Assembly: GCF_000237085.1 (NCBI RefSeq)
Contig: NC_016627.1
Span: 2,046,118-2,110,117, forward strand
Reading direction: 5' to 3'
Length of the DNA stretch: 64,000 nt
Source: Acetivibrio clariflavus DSM 19732
GTDB lineage: Bacteria > Bacillota > Clostridia > Acetivibrionales > Acetivibrionaceae
Part shown: positions 1-9,267 of the stretch, piece after piece
Layout of the letters: the number at the start of each line of letters is the position of its first letter
Position numbering within the stretch: position 1 is the first letter of the stretch
Notes under the pieces: generated by a model
The model's database searches: none
What the model was told of the DNA's origin: nothing
What the model saw: the letters and a program-made list of their open reading frames with translations, nothing else
Position numbers and translations under genes: made by a program

Positions 1-953
1 TTATTGAAGCAAATATGGATAGTCTGACACCGGTAGCTGTTATAGAAAACGGGACATATCCAAATCAACGCACTGTTGTAGGGACAATTGAAAATATTTA
101 TGAAAAAGCCACTAGATGCAATATAAAACCTCCTGCAGTAATTGTAGTGGGTAAGGTATGTAATCTATCAGTTAAATATGATTGGTTCAGAAAAAGGCCT
201 CTATTTGGGAAAAAGATCATAGTGACAAGACCAAAAATTTCAGGTAACACTTTATGTACAAAGCTTAGAAATCTTGGGGCCGAAGTTTATGAATACCCTT
301 GCATAGAAATTGAGGAGATTTTCGACAATGAACTTTTAAAAAATGAAATAGATCATATCTCCGATTATAGCTGGTTGGTGTTTACAAGCAAAAACGGAGT
401 AAAAATATTTTTTGATTTCATAAAAAGGGAAGCAAAAGATTTCCGAATACTTAGCGGCATTAAAATTGCTGCCATAGGCTCTCAAACGGCACAGGCACTT
501 AAGGATAATGGCATAATTTCCGATTTCGTGCCGGATATCTTTGATGGAGAACACCTGGCCAAAGGTATTGCCGAAAGAGTAGGTAATGGTGATAAAGTTT
601 TGCTTTTAAGAGCAATGAAGGGAACGGAAGAAATACCAAAAATATTGGAGGGAAGAGGGATTTTTTATAAAGATATTCCCCTGTACGACACATTATTAAA
701 AAATGAAAATGCTAAATACTTTGAGAATTTAATCAATCATAATGAAATAGATTTTGTGACTTTCACCAGTTCGTCAACGGTTGAGGGATTTGTCAAATCA
801 ATGCCGAAGGCGGATTTGTCAAAAATAACGGGCATTTGTATAGGCAATAAAACAGCCCAAACGGCAAAGCACTATGGAATAAAGCATGTGATTTCTCAAC
901 AAGCCACAATAGATAGCATGATTGCTAAAATTTTGGAGGTATGCAATGAATAG
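1..953 (+). CDS. cobA/hemD: Uroporphyrinogen-III C-methyltransferase / uroporphyrinogen-III synthase fusion (3' part)
   Basis: The reading frame is open to the left edge, so the gene starts outside the window. The first ~60 residues match the end of a SUMT (CobA) methyltransferase, including the ENGTYPNQRTVVGTIENI stretch. From about residue 78, after GKKIIVTRPKISGN, the rest is a HemD domain of ~245 residues. SUMT makes precorrin-2 from uroporphyrinogen III; HemD closes the ring to form uroporphyrinogen III. Such fusions are common in clostridia. It overlaps hemB by 8 bp, so the genes are probably translationally coupled in a siroheme/cobamide operon. The identity is firm for HemD and good for the partial SUMT. 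Confidence 0.88.
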   Translation, partial: IEANMDSLTPVAVIENGTYPNQRTVVGTIENIYEKATRCNIKPPAVIVVGKVCNLSVKYDWFRKRPLFGKKIIVTRPKISGNTLCTKLRNLGAEVYEYPCIEIEEIFDNELLKNEIDHISDYSWLVFTSKNGVKIFFDFIKREAKDFRILSGIKIAAIGSQTAQALKDNGIISDFVPDIFDGEHLAKGIAERVGNGDKVLLLRAMKGTEEIPKILEGRGIFYKDIPLYDTLLKNENAKYFENLINHNEIDFVTFTSSSTVEGFVKSMPKADLSKITGICIGNKTAQTAKHYGIKHVISQQATIDSMIAKILEVCNE

Positions 954-1926
954 TATCAGACCCAGAAGATTGAGAGAAAATGAGAATATAAGAAAATTAA
1001 CAAGGGAAACCCGAGTTTCTGCAAGTTCTTTGGTTTTACCCGTATTTATAAAAGAAGGCAGCGGTATCAAAGAAGAGATTAAATCCTTAGAAGGCCATTA
1101 TTACTATAGCCCCGACAATGTACCTTATGCTATTGAAGATGCCTTAAACTATGGGGTAAGATCCGTGTTGATTTTTGGTATTCCTAAAGAAAAAGATGTT
1201 CTTGCCAGCGGTGCCTATGCAGAAAACGGTGTTGTACAGCAGGGAATAAAAGCAATAAAAACCCGTTTCCCTGAAATGATGATAATTACCGATGTATGCC
1301 TGTGTGAGTATACATCGAATGGACATTGCGGCATGGTCAGCGGAAATAAAATACTAAACGACGAAACGCTTCCCTATTTAGCAAAAACAGCCCTGTCCCA
1401 TGTTATTGCAGGTGCTGATGTTGTAGCACCTTCCGACATGATGGATTTTAGAGTTAAGGCTATTCGCGAATGCCTTGACCAAAACGGTTTCAGCGATAAA
1501 CCTATAATGTCCTATGCGGTAAAATACGCTTCATCCTTTTATGGTCCTTTTAGGGATGTTGTAGGTTCAACACCTGCCTTTGGCGACAGAAAAAGCTATC
1601 AGATGGATTATCACAATATTAGGGAAGCCATAAAAGAAGCACTGTTGGATGTAGATGAAGGTGCAGATATATTAATGGTTAAACCGGCACTTTCTTACCT
1701 GGACGTTATAAAAGAAGTAAAGGCCAATACTAATTTACCCATTGCTGCATACAGCGTCAGCGGTGAGTATGGGATGATAAAAGCTGCTGCAAAAGCCGGA
1801 TTGATTAATGAATATGCCGTGATGTGTGAATCAGCGGTGGGAATTTATAGGGCGGGGGCAGATATACTGATCACTTACTATGCCAGGGAATTGTCCGATG
1901 CCATAAAGAAAGGAGATATAGGCTGA
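946..1926 (+). CDS. hemB: Delta-aminolevulinic acid dehydratase (porphobilinogen synthase)
   Basis: This enzyme condenses two 5-aminolevulinate molecules into porphobilinogen. I chose the ATG at 946 because GGAGGT lies 5 nt upstream; a TTG at 922 is also in frame but lacks such a site. The 326-residue protein has the family's usual length. The zinc-site cysteines are in DVCLCEYTSNGHCG. The two active-site lysines are in MSYAVKYASSFYGPF and LMVKPALSYLD, the latter being the Schiff-base lysine by family knowledge. It overlaps hemD by 8 bp and shares one base with the hemL start (TGATG), so it is part of a tight operon. Confidence 0.97.
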   Translation: MNSIRPRRLRENENIRKLTRETRVSASSLVLPVFIKEGSGIKEEIKSLEGHYYYSPDNVPYAIEDALNYGVRSVLIFGIPKEKDVLASGAYAENGVVQQGIKAIKTRFPEMMIITDVCLCEYTSNGHCGMVSGNKILNDETLPYLAKTALSHVIAGADVVAPSDMMDFRVKAIRECLDQNGFSDKPIMSYAVKYASSFYGPFRDVVGSTPAFGDRKSYQMDYHNIREAIKEALLDVDEGADILMVKPALSYLDVIKEVKANTNLPIAAYSVSGEYGMIKAAAKAGLINEYAVMCESAVGIYRAGADILITYYARELSDAIKKGDIG

Positions 1927-3209
1927 TGGATCATAGTGTTTTGTATGAAAGGGCAAAAAGAGTAATGCCCGGAGGTGTAAATAGCCCTGTAAGAGCCTTT
2001 AAAGCTGTCGGATCCACTCCGTTGTTCATTCAGAGGGCAAACGGATCAAAAATATATGATATAAATAACAGAGAATATATAGATTATGTGTGTTCATGGG
2101 GGCCTATTATTTTAGGACACAACCATCCTGAGATCGTTGAGAGCATTACCGATATACTTCACTATGGACTTAGTTTTGGCGCGGCAACAGTAAATGAAGT
2201 TTTGATGGCAGAGCTTATTACCAGTATCGTGCCCAATGTGGATATGGTGAGAATGGTAAACAGCGGTACCGAAGCAGTAATGAGTGCCATAAGATTGGCA
2301 AGGGGATACACAGGAAAAGACAAAATAATCAAGTTTGAAGGATGCTATCACGGACATAGCGACAGCATGCTTGTTAAAGCCGGTTCAGGAGCTTTGACTT
2401 TGTCTTCGCCCGACAGTCTGGGTGTCACCGAAGGGACGGCTAAGGATACTTTAGTTGCCGTATATAATGATACAGAAAGTGTGGAGAAATTATTCAATCA
2501 ATATGAAGGACAAATAGCAGCAGTAATTGTTGAACCGGTTGCTGCCAATATGGGAGTTGTACCTCCTGAAAAAGAGTTTTTGACAAAACTTAGAGAACTG
2601 TGCGATAAGAATAACGCTCTTTTAATATTTGATGAGGTAATCACCGGTTTCAGGCTCTGTATCGGAGGTGCACAGGAATTTTACAATGTAAAAGCCGATT
2701 TGGTGACCTACGGCAAGATAATAGGCGGCGGGATGCCGGTGGGTGCCTATGGAGGAAGAAGAGAAATAATGGAGTTTGTTTCTCCCGAAGGAGGCGTATA
2801 CCAGGCCGGTACTTTATCAGGAAATCCGATAGCCATGGCTGCCGGTTATGCACAGTTAAGAATTTTGAACGAAAACAGAGAGATATATGAAAAAATCGAT
2901 GCAACGGCAAAAAGGATGGAAGATGGTTTTAAGAGTATTGCAGAGGAACTTGCTTTGCCGCTTTGCGTAAATCGTGTAGGTTCTTTAATCGGTGTGTTTT
3001 TTACAAACGAAAAGGTGGATAATTTTAAAAAGGCAAAAACCAGTGATACAAAGCTCTATGCAAAATATTTCAACTCGATGTTAAAAGAAGGCATATATCT
3101 TGCACCTTCTCAGTTTGAAGCCATGTTTGTGAGCTATTCCCATACGGAAGAAGACATTGATAAAACTCTATATTCTACCAAAAAGGTATTGAGTGGGTTA
3201 AAAAATTAA
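1926..3209 (+). CDS. hemL: Glutamate-1-semialdehyde 2,1-aminomutase
   Basis: This PLP enzyme converts glutamate-1-semialdehyde to 5-aminolevulinate, the C5-route precursor used by HemB. The 427 residues match the family length. The N-terminal MPGGVNSPVRAFKAVG is the hallmark start. The PLP lysine is in VTYGKIIGGGMPVGAYGG, and FDEVITGFR holds the cofactor-contacting aspartate. The ATG overlaps the hemB stop by one base. The C5 route means that hemA should exist elsewhere, probably upstream of the window. Confidence 0.97.
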   Translation: MDHSVLYERAKRVMPGGVNSPVRAFKAVGSTPLFIQRANGSKIYDINNREYIDYVCSWGPIILGHNHPEIVESITDILHYGLSFGAATVNEVLMAELITSIVPNVDMVRMVNSGTEAVMSAIRLARGYTGKDKIIKFEGCYHGHSDSMLVKAGSGALTLSSPDSLGVTEGTAKDTLVAVYNDTESVEKLFNQYEGQIAAVIVEPVAANMGVVPPEKEFLTKLRELCDKNNALLIFDEVITGFRLCIGGAQEFYNVKADLVTYGKIIGGGMPVGAYGGRREIMEFVSPEGGVYQAGTLSGNPIAMAAGYAQLRILNENREIYEKIDATAKRMEDGFKSIAEELALPLCVNRVGSLIGVFFTNEKVDNFKKAKTSDTKLYAKYFNSMLKEGIYLAPSQFEAMFVSYSHTEEDIDKTLYSTKKVLSGLKN

Positions 3210-3293
3210 GCTTATATCTTTTCAAATAGTCCGGTATGATGGGATTTTTAATCAAAGGGCTTGAAAGGTGTAAAGTTATAGGAGTGCTGTAAA

Positions 3294-3656
3294 ATGACAG
3301 GAATTTTAATTTTAGCTCATGGCAGCAGGGATAAATCAGCAGAAGATACAATTAAAAAAATAATTTCTATGCTAAAGGAAAAAATGGATAATTGTATTAT
3401 AGAGTATGCCTTTTTGCAATTCAGCCAATTGACTTTACAAAAAGGATTGAACAATTTAGTCGATAAAGGCGTGAAGGATATAAAAATAATACCCTACTTT
3501 TTGTTTGATGGAATTCACATTCGTGAAAATATTCCAAGGGAAGTGGAAGATTATTTGAAAAAGAATCCGGATATAAAAGTGAGTTTGGGCAAAACTCTCG
3601 GTGCAGATAAGAGATTGGCTGAAATCCTTGTTGATAGAATAAAGGAAATAGAATGA
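3294..3656 (+). CDS. cbiX: Sirohydrochlorin chelatase, short CbiX type
   Basis: The 120-residue protein has the size of the small single-domain CbiX/CfbA chelatases, which insert cobalt (or nickel or iron) into sirohydrochlorin. The start has the typical ILAHGSRDKSAED with the first metal/catalytic histidine. The second conserved histidine is in FLFDGIHIRENIP. A GGAG lies 9 nt before the ATG. It sits 84 bp after hemL and follows the SUMT/HemD gene that makes its substrate precursor. The metal cannot be told from sequence: cobalt for B12 is most likely, and a siroheme ferrochelatase role is the alternative. Confidence 0.82.
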   Translation: MTGILILAHGSRDKSAEDTIKKIISMLKEKMDNCIIEYAFLQFSQLTLQKGLNNLVDKGVKDIKIIPYFLFDGIHIRENIPREVEDYLKKNPDIKVSLGKTLGADKRLAEILVDRIKEIE

Positions 3657-3707
3657 AAGATAGTCATTATAACAGATATGGAATTGGAAAAAAGAAAGGG
3701 TAGTAGT

Positions 3708-4703
3708 ATGTTTCAGCACTTTGAAGGTGAAGAATTTGAAAAGTGGGTAAAAACTGCAAACCATTATGGAAGAGAAAGAATTTCCTTTGTCTTTATGATA
3801 GATTTTGATTTTAAAAAACCCTTTATAAAAAAGACAACGGAAATCGATCCTTCAGAAATGCTTTACAATTTTAACGGTTTTACAAATAGCACAATGAAAA
3901 ACAATAAAACTAATGAAAAGATTGTAATTAAAGCTTGTCCGATAGAATTTGAAAAGTATAAAGCTGCCTTTGATTATGTGTGGTACAATGAGTATTTGGG
4001 AAACTCTTACCTTACAAATCTTACTTTTCCCAATAGAATTGAACTGAATACTTCATTAAAGGAGATTTATTACCGGAGTTGTGCCAAATATAAATTATGG
4101 TATAAAGATCAGTTTGTATGCTTTTCACCGGAAATATTTGTTAGAATAGAAGAAGGTTTTATATCCTCTTATCCCATGAAGGGAACCATTGATGCCTCAA
4201 TAGAAAACGCGGAAGAATTGATTATTTCCAATGAAAAAGAAGCTGCAGAACATGCAACAATAGTGGATTTGATAAGAAATGACTTGAGTATGGTTTCAAC
4301 GGATGTCCGGGTTGAAAAATACAGATATATTGATAAAATAGTTACCAACCAGAAGAATCTTTTGCAGGTAAGTTCAAAAATAGTAGGCAAATTAAGAAAA
4401 AATTATAACGAAAAGATTGGAGAGATTATTGCAACGCTGCTTCCTGCCGGTTCTGTGACGGGAGCGCCAAAGAAAAAAACTGTTGAAATTATTAAAGAGG
4501 CAGAAAAGTATGACAGAGGGTATTACTGCGGTATATGCGGCTATTTTGACGGACAAGATCTTGACAGCGGTGTTATGATCCGATTTATTGAAAATATCAA
4601 CGGAGAGTACTACTATAAAGCCGGAGGAGGCATTACTGTTTATAGTAATGTTGAATCCGAATACGAGGAGTTGAAAAACAAAATTTATGTTCCGATTGGT
4701 TGA
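3708..4703 (+). CDS. pabB: Aminodeoxychorismate synthase component I
   Basis: It aminates chorismate to 4-amino-4-deoxychorismate on the way to 4-aminobenzoate and folate. The ATG at 3708 is preceded by AAAGGG with 7 nt spacing; an ATG at 3678 lacks a ribosome site. The 331 residues form the chorismate-binding fold. SYPMKGTIDAS holds the lysine typical of PabB, which forms a covalent intermediate in the family. LIRNDLSMV, LLPAGSVTGAPKKKT and GYYCGICGYFD follow in order. The N-terminal domain is shorter than in full-length (~450 residue) PabB. It overlaps pabC by 17 bp. No pabA amidotransferase gene is adjacent, so the glutaminase partner must be elsewhere. Confidence 0.92.
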   Translation: MFQHFEGEEFEKWVKTANHYGRERISFVFMIDFDFKKPFIKKTTEIDPSEMLYNFNGFTNSTMKNNKTNEKIVIKACPIEFEKYKAAFDYVWYNEYLGNSYLTNLTFPNRIELNTSLKEIYYRSCAKYKLWYKDQFVCFSPEIFVRIEEGFISSYPMKGTIDASIENAEELIISNEKEAAEHATIVDLIRNDLSMVSTDVRVEKYRYIDKIVTNQKNLLQVSSKIVGKLRKNYNEKIGEIIATLLPAGSVTGAPKKKTVEIIKEAEKYDRGYYCGICGYFDGQDLDSGVMIRFIENINGEYYYKAGGGITVYSNVESEYEELKNKIYVPIG

Positions 4704-5280
4704 AACAATAAAGCTGAATGATGGAGTTTTCGAGAATATCGATATACATAATGAACGGTTTAACAATTCAAGAAAAACACTGTTTGGAGTAGAGAATTCC
4801 ATTGATCTTAATGAGATTCTTCACTCCTGTGAATATAACAAGACCGGTTTATACAAATGCAGGGTTGTATACAATAAGGAAATCATAAAAGTAGAATTTG
4901 TACCTTATGTTTTAAAGCAAATAAAGAGTCTGAAAGTAGTAAGGGCCGAAATTGACTATTCTTACAAATACGAAGACCGGTCAGATATTAATAAATTATT
5001 GGAGCTTCGGGGAAGTTGCGATGATATTCTTATTGTCAAAAATGATAGACTGACTGACACATCGGCTGCAAATATAGCTTTTTTCGATGATGACAGATGG
5101 TATACACCATTATATCCGCTTTTAAAGGGTACTGAAAGGGAAAAGCTCTTACGGGAAAGAAAGATTTTTGAAGAAGATTTAAGGTTAGATGATCTAAAAA
5201 GATTCCATAAAGCTGCAATATTCAGTACCATGGTGAATTTCGGTGAAATAATTATTCCGGTATCCAATATAGTATATTAG
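4687..5280 (+). CDS. pabC: Aminotransferase class IV family protein, probable aminodeoxychorismate lyase
   Basis: It probably releases pyruvate from aminodeoxychorismate to give 4-aminobenzoate. At 197 residues it belongs to the short class IV PLP aminotransferases often found next to pabB. The likely PLP lysine is in DYSYKYEDRSD; the C-terminal motif LTDTSAANIAFF and PLLKGTEREKLL follow the family pattern. It starts inside the end of pabB (17 bp overlap), which supports coupled expression and the assignment. The short length leaves some doubt about catalytic activity. Confidence 0.8.
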   Translation: MFRLVETIKLNDGVFENIDIHNERFNNSRKTLFGVENSIDLNEILHSCEYNKTGLYKCRVVYNKEIIKVEFVPYVLKQIKSLKVVRAEIDYSYKYEDRSDINKLLELRGSCDDILIVKNDRLTDTSAANIAFFDDDRWYTPLYPLLKGTEREKLLRERKIFEEDLRLDDLKRFHKAAIFSTMVNFGEIIIPVSNIVY

Positions 5281-5534
5281 CACCGATTTCCATGGAATCA
5301 ATATTAATAAACAGATTTTTGTATTTTATATATTTTAATATTAGTTTGATAATGATGGTAAAATATTTATGTTTATGTTAATATGTTATTGCGATTTTAT
5401 TATAAATGTTTGTAAAGGGGAAGTATTTTATGAAAAAATATAAATTACTCAAATTTATATTTTTATTTATAAAAAGAACAAAATATAATGTTTAATGCTG
5501 AAAAGCTACATATTCTAATTGGAGGTCAATTGAT

Positions 5535-6529
5535 ATGGAAGAAAAAAATATTATATTTCGTTTTTACCAATGTTTCTATTTTTAAGTTTAGTGTGGGAGG
5601 GGATTGCAGCAGGAATTACATTGTTTGCAGGTTGGAATTGGGAAATCTTCTTTGGAACATCCTTAATCGGGTTAATTATAATGGCACTAACTACAGTTAT
5701 TATATTTATAACAAATCCGATAAAAATAAATGAAAATGGATTAATTGTTAAAAATCAACAATCAGGAGCTTTGTATAATAATTGGGTACTTATAAATTGG
5801 GATGATATATATAGTGTAAAGCCTATAACATTAATATGTTTTAAATATTTGCAATTATTTTGTAAAGGCCATGGAAGACCGGTTTGGATACCTTTATCCG
5901 TAATGAAAAAATCTATGTTTATTGAAGATTTAGTTAGGTATGTTCCCGATGAAAATCCATTAAAAAATTATATTACCACAGGCAAGATATTGGACGTCAC
6001 TAAACTGGTAAAAGTTGAAGAATTAGCAAACAGTGAAATGTCTGAAAAACAAATCAGTGATATATATGTAAATGAAGCTTTCAGAGCAAAACATGCTATG
6101 AAGAACGGGGCAATTTGGTTCTATTTGATTGCTGGACTTTCGATAATAAATACTATTGCTATATTTACTGGGGCTGACTGGAGGTTTCTGGCAGGACTTT
6201 TTATACTGCAATTTGTGGATATTTTAGCTCTTGTTATAAATGAGCATACACCTGAGATAGCGAATTTTACTATGTTTATTGCAATCGCAATTAATGTTTT
6301 TGTTGTCGGGATTCTTATTGTTATCGGATACTTTGCAAATAAACAACATAAATGGAGCTTTATAGTAGGTATGATTGTATATGCTTTAGATATGCTTGTT
6401 GCTATAGTATTCCGGGATTTTGTGTCTATTATTGTACACGTAGTTGCTTTGATTGGTATTTATAACGGTTTGAAGGCAAAGATTAAGCTGGATGAAATTG
6501 AGAAAAAAAGCATGAGCATTGTTCCTTAA
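5535..6529 (+). pseudogene. Multi-pass membrane protein with a probable frameshift near its start
   Basis: A strong ribosome site (GGAGGT at 5521-5526) is 8 nt before an ATG at 5535. That frame codes MEEKNIIFRF and then stops after six more codons. The main frame is open from 5570 to 6529 and its own ATG at 5570 has no ribosome site. Adding one T to the T5 run at 5560-5564 would join the two frames as MEEKNIIFRFLPMFLFLSLV. The 319 residues after the shift show two N-terminal membrane helices, a soluble middle (about 60-165) and four or five C-terminal helices. I do not recognise the family. It may be a real mutation, a phase-variable tract or a sequencing error. Confidence 0.6.
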
Positions 6530-6575
6530 TTGTAAGACTACATAAATTCCATATAATATTAAAACTCTGTAAAAT

Positions 6576-6613
6576 AAGCTTCCTATAATAAAATAATTAT
6601 AGGAGGCTTTTTT
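6576..6613 (+). terminator. Intrinsic terminator after the membrane protein gene
   Basis: AAGCTTCCTATAAT pairs with ATTATAGGAGGCTT across a short A-rich loop, with one G-T pair, and is followed by a T-run. Confidence 0.8.
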
Positions 6614-6665
6614 ATGTCAAAAAGAGAGAGCCAATGTTCCTGTATTTTATTGTATTAATTTGCTG

Positions 6666-6713
6666 TGTGAATGGTAAAATATAATTGACAGTTTTCGGTC
6701 AATAAGATTTTAC
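6666..6713 (+). repeat. Left terminal inverted repeat of the IS21-family element
   Basis: A 48-bp end aligned without gaps to the reverse complement of 9220-9267. The first 8 bases are identical and the block TTTTCGGTCAATAA is identical. TAAAAT at 6675-6680 and TATAAT at 6680-6685 could act as -10 boxes. Confidence 0.88.
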
Positions 6714-6891
6714 GATTTTTACAAGTATCTGTAAATAACCATATCAGAACACTGGAAGTTCATATCTATAAAATAGTCATATCAGATAATATAAGTTCAA
6801 GTCAATAATATTCATATCAATTAAACTGTCAAAGTGAAAATAAAGGGCTTTTTCGGTATAATATTTAATTATACTGAAAGGAGCATGAACA

Positions 6892-8481
6892 TTGAAAAAG
6901 GAAGAAGGATGGCATATGTATAGTGAAATAAAACATCTTAAGAAAATAGGGTTAAAAAAATCTCAGATTGCAAGAAAACTTGATATCAGCCGCCCTACAG
7001 TAAACAAATATCTTAATATGTCGACAGACGAGTTTGAAGAATTTATTGAAGGAATACAGGTACGTAAAAAGAAGCCCGAGCCATACAGTGCTGAAATTCT
7101 ATTATGGTTAAGGGAATTCCCTGATTTATCAGCCTCACAGATTTTTGACTGGCTTGAAGAAAAGTACAAAACGCTTCCGTTTTCAGAAGAGACCTTACGA
7201 CGATATATTAGATTACTAAGACAGGAGCATAATATTCATAAAACAACAAAAATACGGGAGTATGAGGGAGTTGAAGAACTGCCAATGGGAAAGCAAATGC
7301 AAGTTGATTTTGGTGAAATAAAGGTAAAAAAAGAAGATGGGAAGGATATACGTCTTTATGTAATGTGTTTTGTTTTAGCCCATTCAAGATATAAATATTG
7401 TGAATGGCAAAGCAGACCTTTTACTACTTCTGATATTATTCGAATACACGAAAATGCTTTTGAATACTATGGAGGTATGCCGGAAGAAATAGTTTACGAC
7501 CAGGACCATGTAATTCTTGTAAGTGAAAACTATGGAGACTTGATATACACCCGTGAGTTTGCAGGATATCATCAAAAACGTAAGTTTAAAGTATATATGT
7601 GCCGTAAGGCGGACCCAGAAAGTAAGGGAAAAATTGAAAACGTAGTTGGTTTTGTAAAAAACAATTTTGCACGACACCGTACATTTTACAATATTGACCG
7701 TTGGAATGAGGATTGTCTTAGTTGGCTAGAAAGGCGTGGTAACGGCAAAGTACATGGAACAACAAGGAAAGTACCGGCTCAAGTATTTCTTGAAGAAAAG
7801 AAATATCTTAAACCGATACTCAGCAAAATAAAAACTAAAACTCCTTCTCTAAGTTTAACCTATCAAGTAAGAAAAGACAATACTGTTCCCATAAAAGGAA
7901 ATAGATATTCTGTTCCGAAAGGAACTTACAAAGGGCCTTATACATATGTCAAAGTCAATTATATAAGTGAAACCGAATTGGTAATTATAGATATTGATAC
8001 AGATAAAAAACTAGCTCAATATCAAATACCGGCAGATAAGGGAAATATACTAAAAAACAGTAACCATAAGCGAGATATTAGTGTTAAGATATCAGACCTA
8101 ATAAATCAGATTGCAGATAGATTTGCTGAATCGGCAAAGGCAAAAATCTTTATGGAAAACATACAGAAAGAAAAACCTCGGCACATAAGGGATCAGCTTA
8201 ATCTAATTCAATCAACCATGAAAGATAGTTCGTTAGAATCCATTAATAAAGCTCTGGAATTTTGCATAAAGAATCACCTTTACAAAGCCACTGATTTTCA
8301 AGATGCAGTAGCTCATTATGAAAAAGATAAAGCAAAATTAGATAATACAATAAGAGCAGAACTAGTACCGTTAACTCCTGACAATTTCGAAAAAATTAAT
8401 ATTACACCCAAAATTCGAGATATATCAGAATATATTAATGCTTTAGGGGGGAATGAGAATGCAACAATCCAAAATAGATAA
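6892..8481 (+). CDS. istA: IS21-family transposase IstA
   Basis: This DDE transposase cuts and joins the element's ends. An N-terminal helix-turn-helix reads KKSQIARKLDISRPTVNKYL. The catalytic acidic residues probably lie in KQMQVDFGEI (D), EEIVYDQDHV (D) and PESKGKIENVVGFVKNNF (E). At 529 residues it has the usual IstA length. The TTG at 6892 has AAAGGAG 8 nt upstream; the ATG at 6916, preceded by GAAGAAGGA, is an alternative start. It overlaps istB by 23 bp, as in other IS21 elements. Confidence 0.95.
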   Translation: MKKEEGWHMYSEIKHLKKIGLKKSQIARKLDISRPTVNKYLNMSTDEFEEFIEGIQVRKKKPEPYSAEILLWLREFPDLSASQIFDWLEEKYKTLPFSEETLRRYIRLLRQEHNIHKTTKIREYEGVEELPMGKQMQVDFGEIKVKKEDGKDIRLYVMCFVLAHSRYKYCEWQSRPFTTSDIIRIHENAFEYYGGMPEEIVYDQDHVILVSENYGDLIYTREFAGYHQKRKFKVYMCRKADPESKGKIENVVGFVKNNFARHRTFYNIDRWNEDCLSWLERRGNGKVHGTTRKVPAQVFLEEKKYLKPILSKIKTKTPSLSLTYQVRKDNTVPIKGNRYSVPKGTYKGPYTYVKVNYISETELVIIDIDTDKKLAQYQIPADKGNILKNSNHKRDISVKISDLINQIADRFAESAKAKIFMENIQKEKPRHIRDQLNLIQSTMKDSSLESINKALEFCIKNHLYKATDFQDAVAHYEKDKAKLDNTIRAELVPLTPDNFEKINITPKIRDISEYINALGGNENATIQNR

Positions 8482-9217
8482 TATTGAAACTATGCTTAAA
8501 ACGGTAAATTTACACCATATTGCAGTACAAATTAAAGATATATTCAATCAAGCAATAAACGAGTCAATATCCTATGAAAAGTTTCTTGAAGAACTTCTCA
8601 AATGCGAGATAAAAGGTAGAGAAGAGAAACGATTTGAAAGGAGATTAAAACATGCTGAGTTTCCTGAATATAAAACTCTTGATGAATTTGACCTAAAAGA
8701 ACAGACTACTTTAAGCAAGAAACAATTTAACCAGCTTAGAGAATTAAGCTGGATTGAGCAGGGCTATAATTTAATTCTGCTCGGACCTACAGGAGTAGGT
8801 AAAACGTTTCTTTCTATAGGTTTAGGCGTAGAAGCCATTAATTGTGGATACAAAGTTCACTTTATAACCATGCATGATTTAATACATATATTAAAAACTC
8901 AGGAGATATTAAGAACTTCCAGGACAAGATACCAACGTATTGTTGATTCTGATTTGGTAATAATCGATGACTTAATGTTTATAGCGATGGAAAAACATGA
9001 AGCTAATCTGTTCTTTCAGCTTATTAACAAACTATATGGGCAATCCTCAATTATTATTACTTCAAACAAAGGACCTGAAGACTGGGGGGAACTTTTAGGC
9101 GCCCCGGCAATCACTACAGCAATATTAGATCGAATTGTCCATAAGTGCCAAGTGCTAAATCTTGACGGAGAAAGTTATAGGCTAAAACATCGACAAACCA
9201 TATTTGGTAATAATTAG
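8459..9217 (+). CDS. istB: IS21-family ATP-binding helper protein IstB
   Basis: IstB is a DnaC/AAA+-like ATPase that assists IstA in target selection and strand transfer. Walker A is LLGPTGVGKTFLS and Walker B is LVIIDDLMF. The ATG at 8459 is 7 nt after AGGGGGG and is preferred over the ATG at 8453, which is too close. The protein is 252 residues, the normal size. The stop lies 2 bp before the right terminal repeat. Confidence 0.95.
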   Translation: MQQSKIDNIETMLKTVNLHHIAVQIKDIFNQAINESISYEKFLEELLKCEIKGREEKRFERRLKHAEFPEYKTLDEFDLKEQTTLSKKQFNQLRELSWIEQGYNLILLGPTGVGKTFLSIGLGVEAINCGYKVHFITMHDLIHILKTQEILRTSRTRYQRIVDSDLVIIDDLMFIAMEKHEANLFFQLINKLYGQSSIIITSNKGPEDWGELLGAPAITTAILDRIVHKCQVLNLDGESYRLKHRQTIFGNN

Positions 9218-9219
9218 GT

Positions 9220-9267
9220 GTAAAAAATTATTGACCGAAAATTGTAAAAAGTTACTTGACATTCACA
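9220..9267 (-). repeat. Right terminal inverted repeat of the IS21-family element
   Basis: This is the mirror of 6666-6713. It contains an outward-facing TTGACA at 9256-9261, six bases from the tip, pointing toward the GH30 gene. Confidence 0.88.

Larger units (their letters stand above)
6666..9267 (+). mobile_element. IS21-family insertion sequence, complete
   Basis: The 2602-bp element carries istA and istB. Both ends begin with TGTGAATG and share a second conserved block, TTTTCGGTCAATAA, at the same distance from the tip, as expected of IS21 ends with repeated transposase sites. The element is flanked by a 5-bp direct repeat TGCTG (6661-6665 and 9268-9272), which marks a clean insertion. 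Both ORFs are intact, so it is probably active or recently active. It is inserted upstream of the GH30 gene and contributes to that gene's promoter. Confidence 0.93.

Noticed and set aside
6614-6658. Short frame MSKRESQCSCILLY with GGAGG upstream
   Set aside because: The GGAGG is part of the terminator stem 6576-6613 and the frame is only 14 codons.
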